From Pandoraea anapnoica (GTDB lineage: Bacteria > Pseudomonadota > Gammaproteobacteria > Burkholderiales > Burkholderiaceae): a stretch of 64,000 bases of DNA. Below the pieces are notes generated by a model. The model saw only the letters and a list, made by a program, of their open reading frames with translations. It was not told the origin of the DNA and ran no database searches. The stretch is from positions 124,001 through 188,000 of the forward strand of contig NZ_CABPSP010000005.1 of NCBI RefSeq assembly GCF_902459765.1, read 5' to 3'. The position numbers were made by a program, and so were the translations under genes. Positions 9,012 to 21,303 of the stretch are shown here, one piece after another (the stretch's first letter is position 1; each line of letters begins with the position of its first letter).

Positions 9012-10565
9012 ATGTCCCTTTGGAATCCCACGGCGGTCTCGTTCACCGTCTATTTGCTGTTGATGCTGGTGATCGGCTGGCTCGGTTACCGATCGACCAA
9101 CAACCTCTCGGACTACATTCTGGGCGGACGCCGTCTCGGCAGCTTCGTCACCGCGTTGTCCGCGGGCGCCTCCGACATGAGCGGCTGGCTGCTGCTCGGC
9201 TTGCCCGGCGCGATTTACGTCGGCGGCCTGTCCGGCGTCTGGATCGCCATCGGTCTGGCCATCGGCGCGTGGGCCAACTGGCGTCTCGTGGCGGCACGGC
9301 TGCGGGTGCACACGGAAGTCTGCGGCAACGCGCTGACGCTGCCCGAATACCTGACGCAACGCTTCGGCGACCGCAGTCACGTGTTGCGCATCGTCACGGC
9401 GCTCGTGATTCTCACGTTCTTCACGATCTATTGCGCCTCGGGCGTGGTGGCTGGCGCACGTCTGTTCGAGACGATGTTCGGCCTCGACTATCACACCGCC
9501 TTGTGGATCGGCGCGGTCGCGACGATCGCTTACGTCTTCATCGGTGGCTTCCTTGCCGTGAGCTGGACGGACACGGTGCAGGCCTCGCTGATGTTCGCGG
9601 CGCTGGTCGTCACGCCGATTGCCGTCATTACCATCGACGGCGGACCGGTCGCAGCGGTCACGGCCGTCACCGCCGTGCATCCCGCACACACCGACTGGTT
9701 CGGCGATCTCGCGCCCATCGGTGTGATCTCGATGCTCGCCTGGGGCCTCGGTTATTTCGGCCAGCCGCACATTCTGGTGCGCTTCATGGCCGCGCGCTCG
9801 GCGGCGGCGATTCCGCAGGCACGTCGCATCTGCATGACGTGGATGGTGCTGTGCCTGGCGGGCGCGGTGGCCGTGGGCTTCTTCGGACTGGCGTTCTATA
9901 GCGCGCGTCCCGAGTTGGGTGCGGGCGTGCAGGCGAACGCCGAAACCATCTTCATGGCGCTCACGACGCAACTCTTCACGCCGTGGCTTGCAGGTGTGTT
10001 GCTGGCCGCGATTCTCGCTGCCGTCATGAGCACGCTGTCGTGCCAGTTGCTGGTGTGCTCCAGCGCGCTCACGGAAGACCTTTACAAGACCTTTGCGCGC
10101 GGACCGGTGAGCCAGAAGCGTCTCGTGTGGATTGGCCGCGCCATGGTGCTGGCCGTGGCCGTCGTGGCCGTGCTGCTCGCGATGGATCCGGAGAGCCGGG
10201 TCCTTGGCATGGTCAGCTATGCCTGGGCAGGTTTCGGGGCGGCCTTCGGTCCGCTGGTGCTGGCCACCGTGCTGTGGCCGCGTGTCACCCGCAATGGGGC
10301 CTTGGCGGGCATCGTGGTCGGGGCGGCCACGGTCCTGATCTGGAAGCAGTTCGGCTGGTTCGACCTGTACGAGATCGTGCCGGGCTTCGCGCTTGGTGGT
10401 CTGGCGCTGTATGTCGTCAGCCGACTGGATCGTGCGCCGAGCGCCGAGGTACTGGTCCGTTACGCCGCCGCCGAAACAATTCTGAAGGACATCCGCGAAG
10501 GCAAATCGACGGGCGAAGTCATCGGCGGTGGCACCGACGCACCGGTGGCGCAACCTTCGCCATAA
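9012..10565 (+). CDS. putP: Sodium/proline symporter PutP
   Basis: PutP imports proline with Na+ across the inner membrane and feeds PutA. The 517-aa protein has the solute:sodium symporter fold with about 13 hydrophobic helices. The N-terminal segment GGRRLGSFVTALSAGASDMS carries Arg40 and Asp55, the positions of residues essential for Na+ coupling in E. coli PutP. A consensus AAGGAGG ribosome site precedes the ATG. The C-terminal tail (from about residue 460) is hydrophilic and ends in a short low-complexity stretch. Its placement downstream of putA in the same direction gives a classic put locus, although the gap suggests a separate promoter. Confidence 0.95.
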   Translation: MSLWNPTAVSFTVYLLLMLVIGWLGYRSTNNLSDYILGGRRLGSFVTALSAGASDMSGWLLLGLPGAIYVGGLSGVWIAIGLAIGAWANWRLVAARLRVHTEVCGNALTLPEYLTQRFGDRSHVLRIVTALVILTFFTIYCASGVVAGARLFETMFGLDYHTALWIGAVATIAYVFIGGFLAVSWTDTVQASLMFAALVVTPIAVITIDGGPVAAVTAVTAVHPAHTDWFGDLAPIGVISMLAWGLGYFGQPHILVRFMAARSAAAIPQARRICMTWMVLCLAGAVAVGFFGLAFYSARPELGAGVQANAETIFMALTTQLFTPWLAGVLLAAILAAVMSTLSCQLLVCSSALTEDLYKTFARGPVSQKRLVWIGRAMVLAVAVVAVLLAMDPESRVLGMVSYAWAGFGAAFGPLVLATVLWPRVTRNGALAGIVVGAATVLIWKQFGWFDLYEIVPGFALGGLALYVVSRLDRAPSAEVLVRYAAAETILKDIREGKSTGEVIGGGTDAPVAQPSP

Positions 10566-10773
10566 GGCGGTAGCACCTTCTATCGGAATTTCTCCCTCTT
10601 GACCGGCGCGAGCAGCCATCCAATACTGCCGCGTCGGACGCATTTTGCGTTTGATTGCGATTGATGCCGCCACGGGTCAACCGGCCCGATGTTGACGGCG
10701 TTTCAAGAAAGGCGTGCCGCGGCGATCCCGCAGACACGCCACTCAACGACACACACATGCAAGGAGAGGGTTG

Positions 10774-11916
10774 ATGCAATCGAAGCTTACGGCTAGCGCC
10801 GTCGCAGTCGCGGGGCTGCTCGCGTTTGGCGCGGCTAACGCGCAACAGGCGCAGGAAGTGAAGCTGGGTTTTGCCGCACCGCTCACGGGCGCTCAGGCCC
10901 ACTACGGCAAGGACATGCAGAACGGCATTCAGCTGGCCATCGACGAGTACAACGCCACCAAGCCGACCGTCGAGGGCAAGCCGGTGAAGTTCGTGCTGCA
11001 ATCCGAAGACGATGCGGCCGACCCGCGTCAAGGCGCGCTCGTTGCACAGAAGCTGGTCGACAACGGCATCAAGGGCATGCTCGGCCACTTCAACTCTGGC
11101 ACAACCATTCCCGCATCGCGCATCTACGCGTCGGCCGGTATTCCTGAAATCGCCATGGCCACGGCCCCGGAATACACCAAGCAGGGCTTCAAGACGACGT
11201 TCCGCATGATGACGTCCGACATCCAGCAGGGTTCGGTCGTCGGCACGTTTGCCGTCAAGAAGCTGGGCTTCAAGAACATCGCCATCGTCGATGACCGCAC
11301 CGCTTACGGTCAGGGTCTGGCGGACGAGTTCGAGAAGGCCGCCAAGGCTGCCGGCGGCAAGATCGTGCGTCGCGAATTCGCCAACGACAAGGCCGTTGAC
11401 TTCCGCGCCATTCTCACGAACCTGAAGCGTTCGAACCCCGACGTGGTGTTCTACGGCGGTGCCGACGCACAGGCCGGTCCGCTCGCCAAGCAAATGCGCG
11501 AACTCGGCATCAAGGCCACGCTGATGGCGGGCGAAATGGTCAAGTCGGACGCTTTCCTGAAGATCGCCGGTGACTCCGCCAATGGCTCGGTCGTCTCGCT
11601 CGCCGGTCTGCCGCTCGACAAGATGCCCGGTGGCGCCGCTTACGAGTCGCGTTACAAGGCCAAGTTCGGCGCAGGCCCGGAAACTTACTCGCCCTACGCT
11701 TATGACGGCGCAATGGCCATGATGTCGGCCATGAAGAAGGCCAACTCGACGGACCCGGCCAAGTACCTGCCGGTACTGGCGAAGACGAGCATGCCCGGCG
11801 TGACCACGCGTGAGCTGGCTTACGACAACGTGGGCGACCTGAAGTACGGCTCGATCACGCTGTACAAGGTGGTCGACGGCAAGTGGACCGTGCTGGAAAC
11901 CGTCGGCGGCAAGTAA
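10774..11916 (+). CDS. Branched-chain-amino-acid-type ABC periplasmic binding protein (LivK-like)
   Basis: A 380-aa periplasmic binding protein of the Leu/Ile/Val-binding family. It has a Sec signal peptide (residues 1-23, ANA cleavage site) followed by the family opening VKLGFAAPLTGAQAHYGKDMQNG. The ATG at 10774 has an AAGGAG site; an in-frame upstream start would bury the signal peptide. No permease or ATPase gene is adjacent, so it must use components encoded elsewhere. The substrate cannot be read from sequence; leucine, isoleucine, valine or another amino acid is likely given the family and the proline and alanine transport genes on either side. Confidence 0.88.
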   Translation: MQSKLTASAVAVAGLLAFGAANAQQAQEVKLGFAAPLTGAQAHYGKDMQNGIQLAIDEYNATKPTVEGKPVKFVLQSEDDAADPRQGALVAQKLVDNGIKGMLGHFNSGTTIPASRIYASAGIPEIAMATAPEYTKQGFKTTFRMMTSDIQQGSVVGTFAVKKLGFKNIAIVDDRTAYGQGLADEFEKAAKAAGGKIVRREFANDKAVDFRAILTNLKRSNPDVVFYGGADAQAGPLAKQMRELGIKATLMAGEMVKSDAFLKIAGDSANGSVVSLAGLPLDKMPGGAAYESRYKAKFGAGPETYSPYAYDGAMAMMSAMKKANSTDPAKYLPVLAKTSMPGVTTRELAYDNVGDLKYGSITLYKVVDGKWTVLETVGGK

Positions 11917-11971
11917 GCCGTCGACTTGCCTGAGCGCTGACATTCAGTGCGCAAGGCATCGAAGTCAAACG

Positions 11972-12006
11972 ACAAGGGCCGGTGTGCATGACTCACCGGC
12001 CCTTGT
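11972..12006. terminator. Hairpin terminator between convergent binding-protein and symporter genes
   Basis: A perfect 13-bp stem (arms 11972-11984 and 11994-12006, containing AAGGGCCGGTG/CACCGGCCCTT) with a 9-nt loop. A short T-rich tail follows on the plus strand. It sits between two genes that read toward each other and could serve both. Confidence 0.7.
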
Positions 12007-12057
12007 GCTTTGTAACGCACCCCGGATACTGGGGCGGCTCCGGAATGCCCCGTTCGA

Positions 12058-13563
12058 TCAGACAGCGTTCGGCGTTATTGCATCTTCGGCGTCGTCGCCA
12101 CGTCGACCGGCCGCCTTATCGCCAGCAGTCTTCGACTCGCGCGTCGCGGGCCAGACATCCGCTGGCAACTTCGCGCGCAACTCGGGCGGCAACGCGTCGC
12201 GTGCGAAGACAGGCTCAGCGACACCCGCCTCGCGCTGCGTCTGATAATCGCGCCATGCCACCAGGGCGTAACGCATCAATAGGCCAATGGCCACGAGATT
12301 GATAAACGCCATCAGGGCCGTACCCACATCGGCAAAGCTCCACACCAACGGCAAGCTCGCAACGGACCCGAGCATCACGGCCAGCAAAACGAACGCACGG
12401 AAGATGTTGAGGAACCATGGACGCTGCGTCAGGAAATCCATGTTCACTTCCGCATACGCGTAGTTGCCGAGCACGCTGGAGTACGCGAGGAAGAACACCG
12501 TAATGCCGGTGAAGACTACTGCCCAGTCACCGAAGTGCACACCGAGCGCGCGTTGCGTCAGCACGGTGCCTTCGGGCGCTGCACCGGGAATGAACTGCCC
12601 CGAGAGCAGGATCATGAACGCCGTTGCAGAACACACGACAATGGTGTCGAAGAACACGCCGAGCATCTGCATCAGTCCTTGCTGCACCGGATGCTTCGTC
12701 GTGGCCACCGCCGCCGCATTGGGCGCACTGCCCATGCCCGCCTCGTTCGAGAAGAGGCCACGCTTCACGCCCATCAGCACGGCCTGACCGACCGCATAGC
12801 CGACAATGCCACCCGCCGCAGGCTCAAGTCCGAACGCGTGGCGCCAGATCATCGCGATCATGCCGGGGATGTGTTCGATATTGACGATGCAGACGTACGC
12901 CGCAAGGCTCAGATACGCAATCGCCATGACCGGCACGATCCATTGCGCGAAGCGTGCAACACGTCGTACGCCGCCATAGATGATCGGTGCAGTGAGCAGA
13001 ACCAGCGAGATACCGGTCCACTGCGGCTCCCAGCCGAACGACGCTTCGAGTGCCTGGGCAATCGAATTCGCCTGAACGGAATTGAGTGCGAAGCCGAACG
13101 TGTAAAGCAGCACGACAGCAAAGGCGATGGCAAACTTGCGCGAACCGAGTCCGAGTTGGATGTAATACGCCGGTCCGCCACGGAAGGTGTTGTCGCGATG
13201 CGGGATCTTGAAGATCTGTGCGAGGGTCGACTCGACGAACGCCGAGGCCATGCCGAGCAGCGCCGTCATCCACATCCAGAATATTGCGCCCGGACCGCCG
13301 ATGGTCAGCGCGACCGCGACACCTGCAATGTTCCCCGTACCGACTCGGCTCGCAAGCCCCGTCGCAAATGCCTGAAACGGTGAAATGCCGGTGGTGCTGC
13401 CTGAAGTGCGCAGCAAGTTGACGCTATGCGCAAACGCACGAATCTGGATGCCACCGAACCGCAAGGTGAAGTACAAGCCTGCGCCGAGCAGGGCAATGAC
13501 CAGCGGGTAACCGGATAGCACCCCGCCAATCGCGTCGACCACCGAATTGAGCCAACTTTCCAT
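12058..13563 (-). CDS. Sodium:alanine/glycine symporter (AGCS family)
   Basis: A 501-aa inner-membrane protein of the alanine/glycine:cation symporter family, with about 10-11 hydrophobic helices. Recognisable family segments are GTGNIAGVAVALTIGGPGAIFW (about 95-116), MWMTALLGMASAFVEST, and KRGLFSNEAGMGSAPNAAA (about 275-295). It would co-transport alanine or glycine with Na+. The ATG has an AAAGGAGA ribosome site. The hydrophilic C-terminus (last about 60 aa) is charged and poorly conserved in type. It is monocistronic, and the preceding minus-strand terminator isolates it from the pilin-like gene. Substrate (D/L-alanine or glycine) is not resolved. Confidence 0.92.
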   Translation of the reverse strand: MESWLNSVVDAIGGVLSGYPLVIALLGAGLYFTLRFGGIQIRAFAHSVNLLRTSGSTTGISPFQAFATGLASRVGTGNIAGVAVALTIGGPGAIFWMWMTALLGMASAFVESTLAQIFKIPHRDNTFRGGPAYYIQLGLGSRKFAIAFAVVLLYTFGFALNSVQANSIAQALEASFGWEPQWTGISLVLLTAPIIYGGVRRVARFAQWIVPVMAIAYLSLAAYVCIVNIEHIPGMIAMIWRHAFGLEPAAGGIVGYAVGQAVLMGVKRGLFSNEAGMGSAPNAAAVATTKHPVQQGLMQMLGVFFDTIVVCSATAFMILLSGQFIPGAAPEGTVLTQRALGVHFGDWAVVFTGITVFFLAYSSVLGNYAYAEVNMDFLTQRPWFLNIFRAFVLLAVMLGSVASLPLVWSFADVGTALMAFINLVAIGLLMRYALVAWRDYQTQREAGVAEPVFARDALPPELRAKLPADVWPATRESKTAGDKAAGRRGDDAEDAITPNAV

Positions 13564-13864
13564 TGATCGCGTCTCCTTTCGTAACCGCCTGTCGTCCCCT
13601 GGGAAATCGGGGCGTGAGGCAGGAGAATCGCAAGATTTCGCTCAATTCGACACTTTGCCGCTGCACTTTGCGTTTATTCCTAGGCGTTGACGCGCTTGGG
13701 AACGTCATGTCCGGCGCGCGGGCAATAAAAAAGCCGCTCGGCATTCACCGGGCGGCTCAAAGACAAGGCAAGGAGACATCGGTGCGTAGATTAACAGGGG
13801 AATATGTCGAGGGTGTGACGCGCGGAAGGACTTGCGGTGGGGAGGGGGATCGGTAGGCGGCAAT
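13564..13864. other. Intergenic region upstream of the AGCS symporter
   Basis: This roughly 300-bp gap holds the ribosome site and presumably the promoter of the symporter gene, plus the terminator of the pilin-like gene at 13726-13757. No other gene is supported. Confidence 0.5.
13726..13757 (-). terminator. Rho-independent terminator of the PilV-like gene
   Basis: Read on the minus strand, a 10-bp stem (arms 13748-13757 and 13732-13741, one G-U pair, 6-nt loop) is followed by TTTTTT. It lies 107 bp after the PilV-like stop codon. Confidence 0.75.
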
Positions 13865-15931
13865 TCAACGCAAAGGGCAAGTTGAGAAAGTGCATTCGCT
13901 CATACTTCTCGGCCTGGCAGCTTGTCTCGCTATCGAGCATTGCAGGACGATAGTTGCGCCGTAGGCAGCACGTCGATGGAACCAGATACCGCCCGGTTCG
14001 TAAGTGATTGAAGCATCGTCGCCGGAGAGCCTTCCATTAAAATCTGCCCTGATCTTGCATGAAGCCATATTTGCAGGCCTCGAAAAAAGCCACCATGAAT
14101 TGCCCATGGACGATCCGTTGACGGTTGTGGTTACCATCGCAATGTTGTAGTTCAACTGAGATCGCGTACTCTCCAATCCGAACGTGCGAAAGAGTACCTG
14201 CAATTCCTCGTTGAACTTCCGCACATCCTTGTCGGCGACCACACTGATCGGTTTGACCGACGCCTCATGAATTGGCGGCATCGTGCTGTAGGTTCGCCAA
14301 TAGTTCCACCTCGTGGATTTGCGTCCACTTTCCAAATAGCCTCCATGCTCATCGAAGGTCGGCCATCCCCACCAATACCAGGCGTTTTCGTCCACGTTCG
14401 GTGTACCGGAGCCCTTGGACAGGCAGATCAATTGCTCACGTCCACTCGGGGACTGCGTGACAATAAAATTTCCCTGATCTTTCGCAGCCCGCAACTCCGC
14501 GCCCCGACCGTTTCCATTGACGATCGTGCACGCCAGGACTTTGGCGTCTCGACGAGACGAAACGTAGAAATACAGTGCCTCTCCATGCTTCTTTCCCTCC
14601 GGGCTGGGCGTAAGAGAAAACCGCGAGACCCTCCACTGCTGGTCGACCAGAATTGCTTTTTCGATCTCCTTGATGATTTCCTTCGGCACCTCCTTGACAC
14701 TGCCCGGGGTGCTGGCGAGTTTCCACACCCAATCGTTGCTGCCCGGCGACCTCCGTTGGCACGAAAGCAGTTTGCCGTCGTCATCTCGCGTCAGGCCCCA
14801 CACACCACAGGTCGTGCCAGCTCTTTTACCCTGCTTCAACTGCACGACACCGGACTCCGCCAAAAACGACTCCGTGAGCAAGTTCTTGGCCGTTACGTCG
14901 CCAGCCTCATCGATGTTCTTGCCCTGCATCTTCAATGCCCCACCCAGCGTGGCACCTTCCGACGCATGCAGATTCCCGACGTTAGCGGTGCCGGTTACGT
15001 TGGCCTGCCCGACTTGAAGGGTGCCCGTACCCGTAATGTCTTTCGCGCCAACGATACTGTGATTCGTGCCCCGATCGCTCAGGTCGAGTTCACCTTTGAT
15101 GTTCGCACTGCCCGTGATCTCGATCTGCTTCGCTTCTATTTTTTTGTCGGCAACAATGGTGTTCGCCCTAACTTCGCCAACACCAACGATGTTGTGTCGC
15201 GCAACCGTTTTGCCATTCTTGTCACGCTCCTCAAAATCCAGCGGCCCTGTCATTTTGGAACCATCGCGTCGCACGAAAACGCTCAGGGCACTTGTGGCGT
15301 ACCCCCCTCTGATGGCAACCAGTCCTGCCGCACCGACCGGATTGAAAACACGACCGGTACTTCCGCCAGAATCCAGGAACCTGAATTCCTTCTTGCCCTC
15401 GTCTGAAGACACGCCGCCCAACGCACCGATCTTGCGTGCGGCAACGATCGCTGCATCGAGATCCGGTTCCGAAGAGTAGCGTTTCAACATGGGCTTACTG
15501 ATGTAGGTCAATGTCTCGACATTGCAGGTACCTTTCGCGTCACACGCGGGATACACGCGAATAGCGTACTCGCCAACGTTACCCGGCGGCGTCGTTCCCA
15601 TACCGACTGCTCCGGTCGCCTTGATGAGCGTCGTCGCATCCAGATTGCCGACGAAACGGCCTAACGCGTCGCTTTTCTGAACGAACGTGACGCCGTTGAC
15701 TTCGAAGGTTCGTTTCGAGTCGCTCAGAAGCGCGTCGATTTCATGGTGATGCGCTACGACAAAGCTCTCCACCCGGCCACCAACCTCCTTTAACGCCTCC
15801 CCCACACGCTCGGCTTTCTCGATACGCATATGCCTCGATTGATTGACCCCCCAGAACGAAATCAATACCCCAACGACAGCGACGGCCACCGCCGCAGAAA
15901 TCAAGAAGACACCCGATTGTCTCTTCCGCAT
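13865..15931 (-). CDS. Orphan shufflon-PilV-like minor pilin / tip protein
   Basis: This 688-aa protein begins with a short basic leader and a hydrophobic helix (about residues 8-30, FLISAAVAVAVVGVLISFWG), like a type IV pilin N-terminus. The region to about residue 250 resembles the constant N-terminal part of type IVb PilV tip adhesins (shufflon family). A repetitive middle (about 255-365) with short glycine-rich beta turns looks like a trimeric or parallel-beta stalk. The C-terminal half is a cysteine- and tryptophan-rich unknown domain. I see no pil assembly genes, recombinase or shufflon repeats nearby. Base composition is visibly less GC-rich than neighbours, suggesting acquisition. The GGAGGT ribosome site supports the start. 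Role in adhesion is inferred. Confidence 0.6.
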   Translation of the reverse strand: MRKRQSGVFLISAAVAVAVVGVLISFWGVNQSRHMRIEKAERVGEALKEVGGRVESFVVAHHHEIDALLSDSKRTFEVNGVTFVQKSDALGRFVGNLDATTLIKATGAVGMGTTPPGNVGEYAIRVYPACDAKGTCNVETLTYISKPMLKRYSSEPDLDAAIVAARKIGALGGVSSDEGKKEFRFLDSGGSTGRVFNPVGAAGLVAIRGGYATSALSVFVRRDGSKMTGPLDFEERDKNGKTVARHNIVGVGEVRANTIVADKKIEAKQIEITGSANIKGELDLSDRGTNHSIVGAKDITGTGTLQVGQANVTGTANVGNLHASEGATLGGALKMQGKNIDEAGDVTAKNLLTESFLAESGVVQLKQGKRAGTTCGVWGLTRDDDGKLLSCQRRSPGSNDWVWKLASTPGSVKEVPKEIIKEIEKAILVDQQWRVSRFSLTPSPEGKKHGEALYFYVSSRRDAKVLACTIVNGNGRGAELRAAKDQGNFIVTQSPSGREQLICLSKGSGTPNVDENAWYWWGWPTFDEHGGYLESGRKSTRWNYWRTYSTMPPIHEASVKPISVVADKDVRKFNEELQVLFRTFGLESTRSQLNYNIAMVTTTVNGSSMGNSWWLFSRPANMASCKIRADFNGRLSGDDASITYEPGGIWFHRRAAYGATIVLQCSIARQAARPRSMSECTFSTCPLR

Positions 15932-15957
15932 CGCACCTCCTCAGACGATACTGCATT

Positions 15958-15990
15958 GCGCCATATGGCGCGTGACAGCAAAGTCGTCAA
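15958..15990 (-). promoter_or_regulatory. Candidate promoter and palindrome for the PilV-like gene
   Basis: On the minus strand TTGACG (15985-15990) lies 17 bp before CATATG (15962-15967). The -10 lies within a perfect 14-bp palindrome, GCGCCATATGGCGC (15958-15971), about 27-40 bp before the start codon. A palindrome over a -10 is a typical repressor position. Both the promoter and the repressor are inferred. Confidence 0.4.
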
Positions 15991-16090
15991 AAAATCGGAC
16001 ATTATGCGAGCGGACGTGCCCCCCGAAAATCAGGGAACCCCTGAAATTCGGCATCGGGGATGTCCGAAAACGAAAGCGATTACCCAAAAA

Positions 16091-16121
16091 GAAAAATGCC
16101 GCACGGTACTTACCGTGCGGC
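16091..16121 (-). terminator. Rho-independent terminator of sdaA
   Basis: A perfect 11-bp stem (16098-16108 with 16111-16121) is followed on the minus strand by ATTTTTC. It lies about 80 bp after the sdaA stop. Confidence 0.8.
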
Positions 16122-16203
16122 CTATTCGGAGACGACAGACCTTACCGCCTCCCAATTCCATTCGCTGACATGCCCTGCGTTCGCAACATGCCAGCGACCA
16201 CGC

Positions 16204-17607
16204 CTAACACTCGACGATATTCACCGCCAATCCGCCACGTGCCGTTTCCTTGTACTTCGTCTTCATATCGGCACCGGTTTCGCGCATCGTCTTGATGACG
16301 GAGTCGAGCGACACATAGTGCGCACCGTCACCGCGCAGGGCCATGCGTGCGGCATTCACCGCTTTCACGGACGCCATCGCATTGCGCTCGATGCACGGAA
16401 TCTGCACGAGGCCGCCGACCGGGTCGCACGTCAGACCCAGGTTGTGCTCCATGCCGATCTCGGCGGCGTTCTCGACTTGCTCGACCGTGCCGCCAAGCAC
16501 CGCGGCAAGCGCACCCGCCGCCATCGAACACGCCACGCCGACTTCACCCTGACAGCCCACTTCCGCGCCTGAAATCGACGCGTTGAGTTTGTACAGAATG
16601 CCAATGGCTCCCGCCGTGAGCAGGAAGTCGATCACGCCCTGTTCGTTCGCGCCGTGCACGAAGCGGTCGTAGTAATGCAGCACCGACGGGATGATGCCCG
16701 CAGCACCGTTGGTCGGCGCCGTCACGACACGACCGCCCGCTGCGTTCTCCTCGTTGACCGCAATCGCGTAGAGGTTCACCCAGTCCATCACCGACAGAGG
16801 ATCGGACAGTGTGCGCTCTGCACGTTGCGTCAACTGACGATACAGCTCCGGCGCGCGGCGTCGCACGTGCAGCGGCCCCGGCAACTCGCCGTCGGCCTCG
16901 GCGTTACCGATGCCGCATCCGCGCGTCACGCACGATTGCATCACGTTCCAGATGTTGAGCAATCCGCGACGAATGTCCTCTTCCGCGTTCTCGCCGTGAT
17001 GCCAGACCTTCTCGTTCTCCCACATCAGTTGGGCGATGGACTTGCCGCTGGCCCGGCACATCTCCAGCAGTTCCTTGCCCGTGCGGAACGGATACGGCAA
17101 TTGATCGTGCGCGGAGAGCACTTGCGCGTTCGACGCACCGGCCGTCACCACGAAGCCACCGCCGACCGACAGATAGCGTCCTTCGCGCAGCTTGTTACCC
17201 GAGCCATCGAAGGCATGGAATTTCATGCCGTTCGGGTGCTCCGCCATTGCCTCGCGGCGGTAGAACACCATGTGCTCCTTCTCGACGAAAGGCACGTCGT
17301 GCTTACCGAGGATCGACAATACCTTCGCTTTGCGCAGGGTGGCCAGACGCGCAGCAATCGCCGACGGATCGACCGTATCGGGCGCTTCTCCCATAAAACC
17401 CAGCAGCACGCCCTTGTCGGTGCCGTGACCCTTGCCGGTCGCGCCCAACGAACCGTACAACTCTGCGCGTACCGACGCTACCTGCGACAGAAGCCCGTCG
17501 CGGTCCAATCCCTGCACGAACATCAGCGCCGCGCGCATGGGCCCCACGGTATGCGAACTCGACGGTCCGATACCGATCTTGAACAAATCGAAAACTGAAA
17601 CGGCCAT
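16204..17607 (-). CDS. sdaA: L-serine dehydratase (iron-sulfur type)
   Basis: Converts L-serine to pyruvate and ammonia using a [4Fe-4S] cluster in the cytosol. The 467-aa single-chain enzyme has the beta-domain opening [20 protein letters not shown] and the cluster-ligand cysteines in [15 protein letters not shown] and in [16 protein letters not shown]. Length matches E. coli SdaA (454). I start at the ATG at 17607 because the family begins MxVSVFDLF; an in-frame start 99 bp upstream lies in the gcvP-sdaA gap. It lies just downstream of gcvTHP in the same direction, so glycine-derived serine can be drained to pyruvate. A terminator separates it from gcvP, so it probably has its own promoter or relies on read-through. 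Confidence 0.95.
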   Translation of the reverse strand: MAVSVFDLFKIGIGPSSSHTVGPMRAALMFVQGLDRDGLLSQVASVRAELYGSLGATGKGHGTDKGVLLGFMGEAPDTVDPSAIAARLATLRKAKVLSILGKHDVPFVEKEHMVFYRREAMAEHPNGMKFHAFDGSGNKLREGRYLSVGGGFVVTAGASNAQVLSAHDQLPYPFRTGKELLEMCRASGKSIAQLMWENEKVWHHGENAEEDIRRGLLNIWNVMQSCVTRGCGIGNAEADGELPGPLHVRRRAPELYRQLTQRAERTLSDPLSVMDWVNLYAIAVNEENAAGGRVVTAPTNGAAGIIPSVLHYYDRFVHGANEQGVIDFLLTAGAIGILYKLNASISGAEVGCQGEVGVACSMAAGALAAVLGGTVEQVENAAEIGMEHNLGLTCDPVGGLVQIPCIERNAMASVKAVNAARMALRGDGAHYVSLDSVIKTMRETGADMKTKYKETARGGLAVNIVEC

Positions 17608-17690
17608 GAGGCTTTCCTGAAGTTCTGAAACGTGTTTGTGACTCGACGGATACCGCCAGTCTGGCGCTTCCGAGTTACATCTATAGAGAC

Positions 17691-17722
17691 AAAAAGGGGC
17701 CAGCAATGTTTCTGCCGGCCCC
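17691..17722 (-). terminator. Rho-independent terminator after gcvP
   Basis: On the minus strand a 10-bp GC-rich stem (17713-17722 with 17696-17705, one G-U pair, 7-nt loop) is followed by TTTTT. It is 25 bp after the gcvP stop, between gcvP and sdaA. Confidence 0.8.
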
Positions 17723-17746
17723 CGTTTGTCGAATTATCGCGACGTT

Positions 17747-20674
<2,928 letters not shown>

Positions 20675-20730
20675 GGGTCAAATCTCTCGTTCGATCACGG
20701 CAAGTGACGGCGTAGGAGGTATTGCTTGAT

Positions 20731-20761
20731 TCAGTTCGACGAAGTCAGTTCGACGAAGTCA
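20731..20761. repeat. 14-bp tandem duplication in the gcvH-gcvP gap
   Basis: The unit TCAGTTCGACGAAG occurs twice in direct tandem (20731-20744 and 20745-20758), followed by the first bases of a third copy. It lies in the 168-bp spacer between gcvH and gcvP and looks like a slippage product; no function is evident. Confidence 0.8.
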
Positions 20762-20842
20762 TGTCGTGTGAACAGCGCAGCGCGAGCCGAAGCCACGCAA
20801 CGCCGTCCACTGACAGGACTCAGTCGTCAGACCGGTCGCAGG

Positions 20843-21226
20843 TTACGCGCCGATCTTCTTGGCGTAAGCGCCGGCGTCGAGCAGCTTGTCCAGCTCGGCC
20901 ACGTTCGACGGCTTCACGCGGAACAGCCAGTTGCCGTAGGCGTCGCCGTTGATCAGGTCGGGCGAGCCCGGCACTTCTTCGTTCACTTCGAGGATCTCGC
21001 CGCTGACCGGCGAGTGGACGTCCGCAGCCGCCTTGACCGATTCGATCACGGTCGAGGCTTCGTCAGCGGCCACCGTGCGGCCGACATCCGGCAGCTCGAC
21101 GAACACGATGTCGCCCAGGGATTCCTGTGCAAAGTCGGTAATGCCGACCGTCACGGTGCCATCGGCTTCGAGACGCGCCCATTCGTCGGATTCGGTGTAC
21201 TTCAGGTTATCGGGGATGTTCGCCAT
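20843..21226 (-). CDS. gcvH: Glycine cleavage system H protein
   Basis: Lipoyl carrier that shuttles the aminomethyl group between GcvP, GcvT and the L protein. The 127-aa protein has the lipoylation lysine at residue 65 in the standard context [19 protein letters not shown]. It lies between gcvT (77 bp) and gcvP. CCGGAG precedes the ATG as ribosome site. Confidence 0.97.
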   Translation of the reverse strand: MANIPDNLKYTESDEWARLEADGTVTVGITDFAQESLGDIVFVELPDVGRTVAADEASTVIESVKAAADVHSPVSGEILEVNEEVPGSPDLINGDAYGNWLFRVKPSNVAELDKLLDAGAYAKKIGA

Positions 21227-21303
21227 GTTGACGCTCCGGAATTCAGTGTTTGGGGTATTCGGTTTTCGGTACTTCGTGTCGCCGTGCCGTAGTGGGTTCC
21301 TGC

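Noticed and set aside
14267-15406. 379-aa plus-strand frame opposite the PilV-like gene
   Set aside because: It lacks a ribosome site and domain features, while the minus strand has a pilin-like N-terminus, ribosome site and terminator.
13865-15931. Shufflon recombination sites (sfx-type repeats) in the PilV-like gene
   Set aside because: I looked for repeated 19-bp sfx-like sequences and found none, and no recombinase gene is nearby; it seems a fixed gene.
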